Positions 38,579-51,286 of a stretch of DNA of 64,000 bases are shown piece by piece. Numbering within the stretch: position 1 is the first letter of the stretch; the number at the start of each line of letters is the position of its first letter. Under the pieces are notes generated by a model. That model saw nothing but the letters and a program-made list of their open reading frames with translations, ran no database searches and was not told where the DNA came from. The position numbers and the translations under genes were made by a program. Source of the stretch: Cucumis sativus (Eukaryota > Streptophyta > Magnoliopsida > Cucurbitales > Cucurbitaceae); contig NC_026657.2 in NCBI RefSeq assembly GCF_000004075.3, forward strand, positions 38,302,732-38,366,731, written 5' to 3'.

Positions 38579-40173
38579 TCTTCAAAACTCTGTGAGTAAT
38601 AACGCGATGAACAATCAGCAATGGAGAAATGGAAGAGAATTGGGGAGCAAATATGAACATATGGAAGTAGAAGCTTTTCGTTTTCCCGCCATTGATGCTC
38701 TAATTTCCCGCGAAAACTTGTTAGCTGCAAAGCCCACAAAGCCCATTCTCTCGTTCACATTCTCTTCGTGTAAATTTATGGGCTGAGCCTCTTTCATTGG
38801 TCCATCAAATATGCCAACACTATCTTAAAGAAATATTTAGGTGAAACAACTAGATTAGGTATGATATTTTATAAATGACCTAATTTTTCAATAATTATCT
38901 AAACTAAAAAATCGTTCTATTTTTTTTTTTTGACAATTTTAACCTTCTATTAATTATTTAAAAATAAATTATATCAGTAAACACTAATTTTTTTTAATAT
39001 TTTAAAAAATGTTAGATAATTTTTTACTTAATTATCAACCATCTAATTTATTATATTAATGGTAACTTTCTTAATTATATTTATTTATTTATTAGTGTAA
39101 TATTAATAAAAAAACTACACGTCAGAGGACAAAAATGAGAAGAAGAATGAACTAAAAAGAAATACCAATTAATTCAAAATCGTGAGAGTGTAGAGCAACA
39201 TGATGGAATGAAAAAACAATTTTAATTTAGGATTTAAATTGAAAATGATTATTACTAAACATATATAATTTATATCATATTATCACAAACAACTAATAAG
39301 TATTACATAAATAAATATAAACTAATATAAACTAATAATTAAATAAGTTACAGATATATAAATTAGGTGGTTTATAATTAAAGATTTGATGTAATATTAA
39401 AAAGTTATTTAAGATATTTGAGTATTTTGTGTAAATATTTGAAATATATATTAATTCGAGTGAATTGGATTGAATTAAATCTAAGTTTTCAATTCTATAT
39501 AAAATGGTTTGGGTAGACTCACGTTACCGCTACCTCCAAGCTTTTACCTTTCCGCATCGGAAGTAAAGGAGTAGAACTACAGAAGAAGACGAACCTGAAA
39601 TTTTGAAGCTCGACCTCATATACGTACCGATACACGGAGCTTCTTCCATTGCTTCTCGACTCCGATAAACCCTAATTTCCAAGGCGTTACCTTTTTTTTT
39701 TTTTTGTTTCTGATTGTTTCTCAAGAATGTCGGGAAGTGGAAACACGCGATTCCTTTTTCGTTGCATCTAATTTCGTCGGAAGAATAGATTCTACACATT
39801 TCACAAGGTGAACTTGGAAACATTCCCGATTCGGCTGCTTACAACTTATTGGTACTGGATTTAGCTTTGGTGAGGTGAAAAATGGGGGAAAAATGTATGT
39901 GCAGCTTATGATTAGAGTTAGAAACGGAGTTTCATACACTTGGTTGATTGCTTGAAGTTGCTAAGGCGGTGATCATTGTCTAATTCGCAATCTGCAGAAG
40001 ATTTTTTTTAATGATGAAGTAGTTATATTATCAATTCAGATAGAATCGTGTAATCAAGGTAGTCTAGATTTTGTCCAACGTTGAAATTTCAGGATTGGAT
40101 TGAATGATTAAGGAACAAATTAAAAACTTTCGGTAGCTCTGACATTTATCTGTTTTCCTTTCTTGCTAGAACA
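38579..40173. other. Divergent intergenic region between RPA32 and HBS1
   Basis: The RPA32 promoter occupies the left 200 bp. The middle (about 38850-39480) is AT-rich with no gene. The right part (39510-40173) has CG dinucleotides and a T-run and is probably the leader of the HBS1 gene, which may include an intron. No other coding sequence is seen. Confidence 0.55.
38682..38715 (-). promoter_or_regulatory. Pair of E2F sites in the RPA32 promoter
   Basis: TTTCCCGCC at 38682-38690 and the palindromic TTTCCCGCGAAA at 38704-38715 lie about 105 and 130 bp upstream of the RPA32 start codon. Both match the E2F/DP consensus (TTTSSCGC). E2F control of replication genes at G1/S is established in plants, so S-phase induction of this gene is a firm inference. 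Confidence 0.8.
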
Positions 40174-43100
40174 ATGCCTCGCAAGGTGAGCCACGGGTTA
40201 GATTACGATGATGATTACGACGACTACGACGATTACGATTATTATGATAACGATTTCGACGTAGAAGAAAAAGGCAAGAAAGTTCTCTCTCTGATAACAT
40301 TTAAATTCGTTATCTTCCACAATTTCTCGAACTTTACCTTGAATTTAGATATTTGAAGTAATAATATAGACTAAATTACCTGTGGAGCATTGCCATCATG
40401 TAATCAATTAAAAGGGAAGGTGGAAAGATGATTGGCGGGTTCTTATTTGGTTAATCAGTTTAAACTACTGCCCTGATATTTGGACGGGCTATAGCATGCA
40501 TAGCGAGCTATTAGTTTGGTGTAGACCGGTGCTGGTTCTGTTTTGAATAATCTGTTTCCTTGACGGTATTCTGTTGCTCTTCTTTCATACCAAATATTTG
40601 GGTTTTGTTTACAGCAACAGAAAAAATACCTGTGACTAAGGAAGAACCAAAAGGGCATAAGCTTTGGCGATGCTCGATTTGCACTTACGACAACGAAGAC
40701 AGTTTTTCTGTCTGTGATATATGTGGGGTTCTGCGCATCCCTCTGGACAACAACAGAAATACTCAAGATGATAGAACAGGTACTTCATCATATCTTTTTG
40801 ACGCGATTTTGTTCACTGATTAGAGGAAGAGAAGTGCTGTATGAACATATTACACTACTTTAGTTATGGAGTGCTTTATGGCTAATTCGCTCGTGAGTCT
40901 CTCTTCTTTTATTGTTGTTCTCTATTTTATTTTATTTCCATTCAGTAATACACTGGTCAGAAGTTAGATTTATCGCATTAGGTAAAGGAGTTTACATTTG
41001 GTTTAATGTAGCTCCAAGAGAACTTCACTGTTTTTCTAAAACTTTCTTTTTTGGATGGTTTCAAACTTCCCTTGTCTAGCTCATTCCTCTTTCATAGATT
41101 AGATCTCTTTCATGCAGTTGAAAACATCTGCAAAGACTCTGGAGTATCAAAAATGGCCAAGTCTCTCTTTGCATCGTTGCCAAATCAGATACCCAAAAGG
41201 GCTGTAAAATTGCAAGAACAGGATGATAAAATTGTGGAGGAAAGAGAAGAGAACATCCACAAGATTGGAAATATCCAGGGCCATTTGCATGAATTCCATA
41301 ATGCTTTTAGTACCTGTAGTCATTTCCATACTAACATAGGTTTGTACTTACCAATTTTCTCAGAAGACGTGGATTCACAAATTTAGAGCAATTTATTTTG
41401 TGGTCTGCTTCCTCAATACCTAGAGCCAGAATGACATTGTTAATATCTTCTATTAAGCAATAACGAAATCTAAATCGATACTTTTGCTCCCCCAAGATAT
41501 CCATAAATGATTGCAACTTACTTTTGAATTTTGATCTACAAATAATCAGTATAAAATATCTTCAAATAATTACTCAAAGATTATCTTTTATTTTCTAAAC
41601 AACATCTTGAGTTCATCATGGCATTAGATTTCTAACGTCACTCATTTGGAATGATACAGTCCCTTTCAAGTTTGATATTCCATCCCCAGATGATGTGGTT
41701 TCTAATGGATTGCGTTCCTCCAAAGTTGGTTTAAAAGGTATATTTTTTGGTGGCTGAAGATTTCGTTGTTGCTTTAGTATCAGTTGCGAAGCAAAATTTG
41801 AATTTTCTATTTAACCGAGAGGAAGCAACAAAAGATGGATCTACACATTTAGAAAATTTGATGTTTGTGCATGGCTGAAAGCATCTCATTGATACGGGAA
41901 CCTAGTTACTTTGTAGAAAATCAAGGATAGCTAGAATCTATTGGGTTTAAGGTATCTTTTTCTCAATGTGCAGGCTCATAAAAATTGGGTGTCAGGGAAG
42001 TGAGTGATAGTTTTAGACCCATGCTAGCACTGCACGGGGTGGGGGTTTACCTGCTTATATGTCAATTTTTTTTTTGTTATTGTGTCTTTATCCCACATTT
42101 CATTCACAAGGGTATACCTGTACTTTCTGTGGTTCTTTTATGTAGTAGATCAAAGCCTATTACTGTGTTCAAAAGATTTGATCCTTTACTGTAAAGCTAG
42201 TCATAAGGTCCTTTTCCTGCAGTAGTCTTCTTGAATGACTAGGACAAATTTACCTCAGTGTTTGAAGATCTGTAATAGTTAGCTCGTCTTCTGTCATTAT
42301 CTTATTTTCGAGCTACTGGATGCTATCTCCAAAGCAATTCTTATTAGGGTCTCTTAAATGATCGACTACTCCCTTTTGCCTTTCAAGTTGTTATGTGCTG
42401 ATGTCTTTCTGGATTACTTTCAATTTCAACGTCGGTTCATTCATATACAAGTTTTTTAACTCTGAAGACACATCTAAAGCTCTCCATCAGAATGATGGTT
42501 TGTTACATTTTATGGCTTTTGGCACCAAATTAAAAATAATTACTATTACTCTAGAATGATGAATCTAAATTATTTATGGTTTAACTTATTATGGAGATGA
42601 TGGAACCAAAGTAGCATTTTGGAAAGTATAAGAATTACTGTAGAAGGTTGACGGTTTTTCTTTATGTTTGTTAGCTCTTTGTTTCATCTCCATTGCTTAA
42701 TTATCACAATATACGTACAGTCTGATATCCGATGTACCACAACATTTTGACATCGTTTGTTACTCATTGGTTGGTATTAGGATTACAGTGGTAAAATTAG
42801 GCTCCAAAACGTGTCATCTAGTGGTTGGTTTTGACTGTCAACTTGAACTTAGTTTCAGTTAGAAGTATGAATTTTTATGTTCCAATGTTTCTATTTCCAT
42901 GGTTGGTTATTCAGTCTTCTTGAGTCTCAATTAAGTAATAGATATCTTTGTATTTCTACTCCTTGCTATCTGAATGAAGTTTGCCTTTTTTTGTTGATTC
43001 ACCATTTTATAGCAGCCAACCACAACGACTTCAACTCTTTAATATTTTCTTCAGACACCACTAAGATATCTGCAAACAATGCAGCATTGACTTCAAAAAG

Positions 43101-46100
43101 TGCACATAGCGCGTCTACTTTATCGCAAATGAGTAAATCAGGCAATATAGGAGATAAACAGTTGAATACCAAAGGTTCAGCCAACTCAGGGATCTCAATT
43201 GGAAAAAAAACAATGGTTATTGAAGAACTCAATACATCAATTAGTGTAACAAAAAATTTACAATCACGTGATAACCGGTCATCAGGCACTTCCTCATCAA
43301 AGTCAGCAGGCAAATTTGACAGCATGGATGAGAGCAGCAACCCTTCTGTGGACTGGGAAAGGTCCCAAAGTCTTGCCGGTGGTTTGAACAACATGGTCCT
43401 AAATGTTAAATCTGCCTATGCAAATTATATTAGTGGGATTGGGAAAACATCAAATCCGCAGTATAAGCATGATAAGTGGATGCTACCTGATAAGGCTGTA
43501 GATACGCTGACTCAGCTGAATCTTGCCATAGTAAGTCTTCGTATAACCACGAACAGTCTCATGAATTATTCTGAGGCTTCTTTTTAAGTCCTTATATCAA
43601 TTTATAGAAAGGTACATAAATAATAGTTTATTCAACATTTTGCAGGTTGGTCATGTTGATTCTGGAAAATCTACACTCTCAGGAAGATTGCTGCACCTAT
43701 TGGGACGTGTATCCCAAAAAGAAATGCACAAATATGAAAAAGAGGCAAAATCAATGGTAAATTAATTTTTGTGCATTTTTCATTCATCTTTTTTTACGGC
43801 CACCAAAATAGATGTAATATTCATCTCCATGTCTATATAGCATCTCCTTAATCGTACGCATCAGCTACACATGATTAAAATTAATATAACAAGCTACATA
43901 ATCTAATAGCATATCAAGTACAGCTACAAACTTCCATTTGAAACTTCACACAATATGTACGAATTCTCGTGCTGTCACTCTTCAGTTTGTTAGATATGGT
44001 CATCAAGGACAGTTCCATTCGCTGAAAAAAAGAAAATTTATGAATCCTGCAAACTTGCGCATTTTTCATTCATCTTGTACTTAATTACTGCTAATTTGTA
44101 TTTTTTTCTCAGGGCAAGGGCTCCTTTGCTTATGCCTGGGCACTGGATGAGAGTGCAGAGGAAAGGGAGAGAGGAATAACTATGACTGTTGGTGTTGCTT
44201 TTTTTGATTCCAAAAGATATCATATTGTTGTGCTTGATTCCCCTGGCCATAAAGATTTTGTTCCAAACTTGATATCTGGGGCCACACAAGCTGATGCTGC
44301 AGTTCTTGTTATCGATGCATCTGTTGGTGCATTTGAGGCTGGTATGGACAGTTCAAAGGGGCAAACAAGGGAACATGTGCAATTAATCAGGAGCTTTGGT
44401 GTAGATCAGATTATCGTTGCAGTTAACAAAATGGATGTGGTGGAGTATTCCAAAGATCGATATGAGTTTATTAAGCTGCAACTGGGAACCTTTATTCGTT
44501 CATGTGGTTATAAAGATTCATCATTGTCTTGGATTCCATTGAGTGCCATGGCAAATCAGAATCTGGTGACTGCCCCTTCTGATGTACATTTTTTATCCTG
44601 GTGAGTGTCAGATGCATTCCTTCCTTTCAAACATTTGAAGCAAGATTTATTGAATGAGGAATATGATGTTTTATCATTTATGCACCATGCTTTTCTTGAA
44701 AGACTTTCTTCCATGTCCTTTTGGTATGAATAAATGGGGTTGCCTTTTCTTACTCCCTTCAATCTGGTCTGGTGGAATATTATTTCTCTTGTAGCAATAT
44801 TTTAGACTCTAAGTGCTTAAAACATATACGTGCTGGGGTAAAAAGGGAAAAGAGGTTGAGAAGCGGTAAGAGTAAGCATCGTATCTACGGACTGTTAAGG
44901 GAATGTTTTATGGGGAGGGAAAGTGACAGGGACCTCTTTTTGTCTAAGAATTGGCTCACACTCAAGTGGAGGAGAACCAGCTCTCTCCAGGTGATCCGTA
45001 GTGTCTTCTTGCTTTTTTGTTAATCTCTTATCCCCGTTCTTGTTTGAGACTCTCTGTTTGTAATCATTGTTTACATCAACATATCGCTTTTATTGGTGGT
45101 CTGTTTGGCCCATTTCGTGCACGGATTTGGTTTGTTTATGTTTATTGTGCAGGAACTTTTTAGGATTGGGAAACCTAACACATTATTTGTGGTGGCCTCC
45201 TACAAAAAAAGAAATATTATCTTTTGTTGGACTGTATATGGATATATGATGTTGACTAAACATCTAAGGCTGCAATTAGATAGTTAAAAGTAGGGGGATT
45301 AGAGCTCTTATCTTTTCCACTCCCTCTAGAAAAGAAATAACACGATCTCATCTTTGTTTCATATTGGCAACAAAGTTCTCAAGTTTGAGACTAAAAGCGT
45401 TTCAGATATCTCTTGCGGCAAGTGATGTCCTGTCTGTTTCAAAATCTTCAGTGATTCTATCAAGTATCAACTTTAGCTAGAGTTGGTGGCTTGAAAGCTT
45501 TACCTTTTGGTAAGAGGAAATCCTCAAGGCAGTGAAGGAGATTGGTAGTTTAAAATCTCTTGGCCCCTACCCCCTGTTAACATATAGTAGTGGGGGTGCT
45601 TTCTTTAAGAAGGTTGAAACTTCTTAAAATATGGCTTGCCGAACCGGTTTTGACTGTTTATCGGTCATTAATGTTATTTCTATAGTCAAATTAAAAGATG
45701 AAAAAGGAGGGAAGACAGAAAAAACTCGGTTAGGTTTTGGGTGTAAACTACTATGTTTGATAGAGAGATTTTGCCAAAAGAATGACGTGAGACCTAACTC
45801 TATTGTAATGGTATTACTTGGAAATGGTGTTTTGTTATGGTATTTGTAATCACTGCAGTCACTATTCACTACTATTGACACATACTTGGTAGGTCAGTTT
45901 GTTGGTTCGAATTTGCATCCCTACTTGTTCCGATGTCTTTGCTTGTCCTATGATTTCACAAACAGTAATATGTATGCAGGTACCGTGGACCTAATCTTTT
46001 GGAGGCAATAGATTCTCTTCAACCACCCACTCGAGAATTCTCTAAGCCACTGCTTATGCCGATATGCGACGTTGTTAGATCACTTTCACTAGGACAAGTG

Positions 46101-47021
46101 TCTGCCTGTGGAAAATTGGAAGCTGGAGCTCTCCAGTCTGGATCTAAGGTACATGCTCTGCTTCTAAGCTGAGTTTATATGGTTTTGTTTCTGGAGACTA
46201 CAAATTTAAAAAATGAAAATTTTCCAGTTGTTTCTTTCATGGTCTAAAGTTGGGTCCTCTATGCGATTTCATGAAAACATTTTTGAACCTTCTAAAGTTA
46301 AAATGTCATGTTTGTCTGTTTCTTGGTGTTCTGTAGGTTCTAATCATGCCATCTGGAGATAAAGCAACCGTGCGAACTTTGGAACGCAATTCTCAGGCTT
46401 GCAAAATCGCAAGAGCGGGGGACAACGTGACTGTTACTCTACAAGGAGTTGAACCAAGTAGCGTGATGTCTGGGGGTGTCCTATGCCATCCTGATTTCCC
46501 GGTCGCTGCTGCAAAACATTTGGAATTGAAGATTCTCACCTTGGAATATGCAACACCGATATTAATAGGATCTCAGGTGCACATCATTCTGCCTGCGCCA
46601 TTCGATTCTTTTTCGATCGTGATTTATTTGTCCCTTTCAATTATTAGGGTGTTAATCCCATTTCTCAAAATGAACAGTTGGAAATTCATATACACCATGT
46701 GAAGGAGGCTGCTAGAGTTGCAAGAATAGTCTCATTGCTCGATTCAAAGACGGGGAAGGTCACGAAGAAGGCACCACGCTGTCTCAGTGCTAAACAAAGC
46801 GCAGTGATTGAGGTGAAAACCAAGTTTACAAACACATCCTATTTCAATCAATTTTCAGGTTGACCATATTCTATTTTCTTCATCATTAGGTTGTTTTACA
46901 AAGCCCTGTTTGCGTCGAAGCATTCTCAACTAGTCGAGCACTTGGTCGGGTATTTCTGAGAACGATGGGAAGAACCATAGCCGTCGGCATTGTGACCCAA
47001 CTAATCGGAGGCTCTCAATAA
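40174..47021 (+). CDS. HBS1: HBS1-like translational GTPase (ribosome rescue)
   Basis: Eleven exons join in frame to 771 residues: 40174-40273, 40615-40779, 41118-41339, 41660-41737, 43055-43530, 43646-43756, 44113-44600, 45980-46148, 46337-46576, 46678-46812, 46890-47021. The N-terminus is acidic (Asp/Tyr run). A RanBP2-type zinc finger follows (WRCSICTYDNEDSFSVCDIC), then a long Ser-rich linker. The EF-Tu-type GTPase has G1 GHVDSGKST, G2 region EERERGIT, G3 DSPGHKDF, G4 NKMD and G5 SAM. Two beta-barrel domains end in LGRVFLRTMGRTIAVGIVTQ. HBS1 with Pelota (Dom34) splits stalled ribosomes in no-go and nonstop decay; plant HBS1 also has a SKI7-like splice form. The first intron uses a GC donor (AAAG|GCAAGA), needed to hold the frame. 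A CAGCAACAG tandem acceptor at exon 2 allows a two-residue choice. Confidence 0.95.
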
Positions 47022-48470
47022 TGTAACACAACACAAACATCATAGGGTTGTATTTGAAGTGAAAACAAAATCGTTGGCGTAACTTTAGATAAGAGCTTTA
47101 TATTATTTAGAGTGAATTTGGAGTAGTGGAAGTTAGAGCTTTGAATAAATGTAATTTCTGAGGGAATATAGGTTATATGTAATATCAAATTTATTGATTC
47201 TTTTCTTGCAGTGTTTTAGAATTTGTTTTTTAAAACAGCGTTTTGATGCACTTCTAAATTGTTTTAGGATTGTGAAGTGTAGTTATTGTATCAATTTTGT
47301 AATCACTAATTCATCTTTTCTTGACAAAGATGGACAGTACAACCAAATGAGTTTTGTTTCAAAGTAAATGGAAAAAATAATTGAAAAATCATGGATATAA
47401 CGTAACGAAAAATAATTTGTAAATATGATATAATTTAGATATAATTTTCAAACTCTTAACATTTCATATTAGATTTTTAGATTTTGTTTCTGAACCTACA
47501 ATTATAATCTTACATATGTACAGGTTTGGAGAGTTTTTTAATCTGATTTTAGAGCTGTTAGTTGTTATTCAATATAACTACAAAATTAATCAAGTTTGAA
47601 TCTCATCTGATGATATTATCAATTAACTCTTGAAATATGAAGCAAAATGTCCTGAGGATTCCAAAATTCAAAGATTTCTTATAAAGTTACTATATTGTAT
47701 AGGTTTTATATTGATTTTTTGAAAATCAAAATCGTGTTAACCGATAGAAAAGAAAGTTACATTATCAAGGTGATAATTGTCGAAGGCCTGTTGGTGGTAT
47801 ACACATCCCATTCCAAAATTTAAAACTTGTACGTGTTGTATGCAAATTCCTCAGGAGTGTTAATAATAGTTCATCACATTAAGAATAATTCCTTTCATCT
47901 TCTTTACCAAGTAAACTAAAACAGATTTAGAGTAAGAAATTGAATAGTGAGGAGTATGAAGCCCTAAATTTTGATATTTTCTAGTGACAAAATCCACAAA
48001 CTCCTTGACCCAAACAAACAACAACAGTAGAGATCATAACCCTAAACTTTCCTACTACTTCCAAACTTTTTGAACCAAACACCTAAAAGGGAATTAGCAT
48101 AGCTGCTTTGTGCCCTATCATCCTAACATTCATTCTTCAAAATAAAGGGAAAAAATTAAAAATGCATGATATAAGGAAAGTTAACGTAGCAAAATGAACT
48201 CCATCATGATAGACAATATAGTAGACTATGACATATAGATTTTTGCTATATTTTAAGATGTTTTTAGAAGTTTTTTCATTTAGAATGATTTTCAACCATA
48301 TGAATAAAATTATAATTTATCATCGACTAAACAGATAAACAAAACTTTGTGGTGTTTAAGAGAGAAAATACAGGCAGAAAACGTACAACAAACTTAAACT
48401 GCACCCTGTTAGAATCGATTGTTCCTTCTCCAATCATAAGCCATTTAAAATTTAAAGACAAATACCAATT
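47022..48470. other. Spacer between the convergent HBS1 and REI1 3' ends
   Basis: AT-rich, no gene seen. The first 200 bp are probably HBS1 3' UTR. A degenerate CTATCATGATAG/TTTTGCTATATT stretch near 48190-48270 looks like a MITE remnant. Confidence 0.6.
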
Positions 48471-51030
48471 CTAGTGTGGAACATTCTTAGGCAGGTTTCG
48501 GATTACGTTGTTCTTCAATCCGATTTTGGTGCGCATTGCTTCCAACCCGGTTCGATTCATTTCTTTCATCACCTTCATCCTGATCATCTTTTCTCTCGAT
48601 TGGACCGTTGCCAATCCCATACTCCTGTACCTGCCAAATCAAAATGATAAAAATCTCTTCTCAAAGGTTTGTTCATTCCATAATAACATATTGCTTTGAT
48701 TCTGAGCTCATAACGAACAGAGTTCCTCAAACGATTGAGAAATCATTTTAATATTTCACCCGCCGTTATTGTACGTCTTTAGCGAGATTTAACATATGTA
48801 TCCATAGATTTTAAGGCTTTTTCTTTAATCATTCAAGACAAATTTTTATTATATGCAAATTGCATATTTTTAGTACATCGATTGGGATGAAGGTTATGCC
48901 AATTACTGTTTGAGTTAAGTTCACTTTGGCATAAAAACTGCATTCAAAAGTGTAAAATTAAATAATAAACTAATCTTGAGTGATTAAAGTCATTTATCAA
49001 AATGGTATTGTAGATGAAAAAAGTAATTTTAACCATTTCAACACTTCGATCCATCGAGTCTTCTCCATGAAAGTTGGCTTTAAAACAAATATAATTTATA
49101 TTAGCAACGGGATCTCACGGTAAAATATCAGAACATACCTAGCTGCCAATACAGCAGTAATGGCTGCATCGTTTGCAGGAGATGGTCGTGGTTTTTGGCG
49201 ATAATAACGTAGAAATTGTCTGGAACCAAGTGTTTTAGTCGATTGTCGTTCGCTGCTTCCTTGAACTAAGATGAGCTCTGCTCCACCACTACCAAATTGG
49301 ACAGTGTTGTCTTGCGCACCTGATGGTACGAGCTGGTTGCCACTTCCATCGACATAACTATATGATAAACACCATAGAAAATGAAGAAGAAACTCAGTTA
49401 GAAACTGAGTTTATTTCAAGATATGAGAAATGAAAAATTCAAGAAACAGAAGGATAAGCACCTGCTGCTGTAATCATAAAATTCCTCCAACTCTACTTCT
49501 TCATTCTCGTCTTCATCACCATAATGCACTTTGCAATGGCTTTTTGCTTCCATATGCTTCCTAACAGCTTCCAAGCTGCTAAAAGGAAGACAATTATCAT
49601 TGCAGTACAGACACCTGAAATCCCTCATCACCTGGAAATGGAACATTGAAGTAAATCAACTTCTGATTTCATTGAGCACAAAGTTAAAAAAGGGGGTATC
49701 TCATTTTAACACCTTCAGGCCGACATATGTAAGGAAGCCTTTTGGATCCTTCAAATATTCAATATCAGGAATAAAGAATCCATGTTTCTTGTGCATGTGG
49801 ACCATGCAGCTCTCAATGGTATCATGCTCTAGATCACACATGAAGCAGCATGATGGATCCAAGTCCACCTCAATGGCATCAGTATCATCATCCTCATTCT
49901 CATCCTCATTTCCATCAACCATGTCTTCATCGGGATCAACTTCTTCCCACTCATCCTCACTCTCTTCCTCCTCACTTTGTTGGGGTGCCTTGTTGGAAAT
50001 TCGCTGGGGAAGGGGCTTAATTATTGGCTTTTCAACTTCTTGATCATGTGCTCCTTGCGAAGCTCGAATGATATGACTCCTAGATTTAAGGTGTTGGGCA
50101 TGTGCCTGAGCACTCCTATAAGCTTTGCTACAAAGGCCACAAGAGTATAACATTGAGTTCTCTCTTGATTTGGCATTCTCTTGTGCAGCTGCAGCAGATT
50201 GTCTAGCTAAAAACAATGCCTCTGTAACTCCAGGAACATTAGCAACCTGATTTATTCACAATATAATTAGATAAATGATATAAGATGTATTTTCAAAGAG
50301 ACACGTCCAAAACACTATACTAAAGCAAGGTCAATTGTGAATAAAATTATTATCCCACGGAATATGTTTGGCCTTATATGTATCTTCAACAAGATGAAAT
50401 CTAGTGAACCTTAGAACAATGCTGCTTAACCACCACCAAGAGTCTCACGAGAAATCAATAAACAAAATTATCAATGGGTACCTACGACAAAATTACAAGA
50501 AGAAAAGAAAAGGAACATTTGCATTTAATGGAAATCCAGAAAGATGATATGTTCCATACTTCCACGTATAATGCTTTAGAACAATCATTTGAGCTGAAAT
50601 TCATTTTTTTTTTAAAAAAAACGTACTGATCGAAATTCTGTATATGCATACCCCCAAAACACAACATATCACATATTCACACCAAAATATTCAACAAAGA
50701 AGACAAACACCCCGAATCGATGAAATTGGGCAACGATACTCCAGAAGCCAAAACCAACAAGCAAGCAGAAAGAAACACAAAACTAGCAACGGGAAAAGAA
50801 AAAAAACAAAACGATTTCATATCAGTAACAAACGACATCAACCTACTGCGGCAATAGAAAACCTAAGCGATTGGTTTCAATTATCAGCATGACACAAACA
50901 TTACATGTAGAGATAGAAAGAAGACCTTGCGCTTAAGATTATATCGATGCCATTCGGATTTGTAGTGAAGCTTTTGCTCATCGACGTCTAGAAATTCTTT
51001 GTTACAGGCATTACAAGTTAGACCCGGCAT
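48471..51030 (-). CDS. REI1-like cytoplasmic 60S subunit biogenesis factor
   Basis: Five exons join in frame to 395 residues: 50926-51030, 49713-50246, 49462-49631, 49139-49357, 48471-48630. It has several C2H2 fingers. The first is MPGLTCNACNKEFLDVDEQK, then HYKSEWHRYNLKRKVA. The second is YSCGLCSKAYRSAQAHAQHL. An acidic Glu/Asp stretch follows (about residues 125-155), then CCFMCDLEHDTIESCMVHMH, a finger in FRCLYCNDNCLPFSSLEAVR, and a basic C-terminus (REKMIRMKVMKEMNRTGLEA). YKSEWHRYNLKR is the hallmark of the Rei1/ZNF622 family. These factors act on late cytoplasmic pre-60S particles: they help release Arx1 and probe the peptide exit tunnel. From memory the Arabidopsis counterpart is FZF (At2g24500), next to RPA2 in that genome as here. 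Confidence 0.95.
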
Positions 51031-51253
51031 CTTCTTATCTTCTTCCTAATCACTGACGCTAAATTCTGATTTGAACGTCAATCAATCTGTTTTGAGAAAC
51101 GAAACAATGAAGCGATATGGAGAGGGAGAGAAAATGAAGCGATACGGCGGGGTTTGAGGAGAAAAATATATGAAGAAAAGGAACTCGGCGCCGACTGCCG
51201 ACGGGACGTGAGTTGTGACTCTAAACAGACGCATGCTCTGTCGTCACCAATTA

Positions 51254-51286
51254 TGGGCCTTTATTTGGGCCTTCTAATATTGGGCC
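51254..51286 (-). promoter_or_regulatory. Three clustered site II (TGGGCC) elements upstream of REI1
   Basis: TGGGCC occurs at 51254-51259, 51266-51271 and 51281-51286, about 225-255 bp upstream of the REI1 start codon. Site II (TGGGCY) elements bind TCP factors and are enriched in promoters of ribosomal and ribosome-assembly genes, which suits this gene. Confidence 0.65.

Noticed and set aside
42999-43394. Open frame of 131 residues on the minus strand over HBS1
   Set aside because: Antisense shadow of the HBS1 linker exon, with no family resemblance.
49531-50043. Open frame of 170 residues on the plus strand over the REI1 gene
   Set aside because: It is antisense to exon 2-3 and the intron of REI1. 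Its Ser-rich run is the shadow of the acidic stretch.
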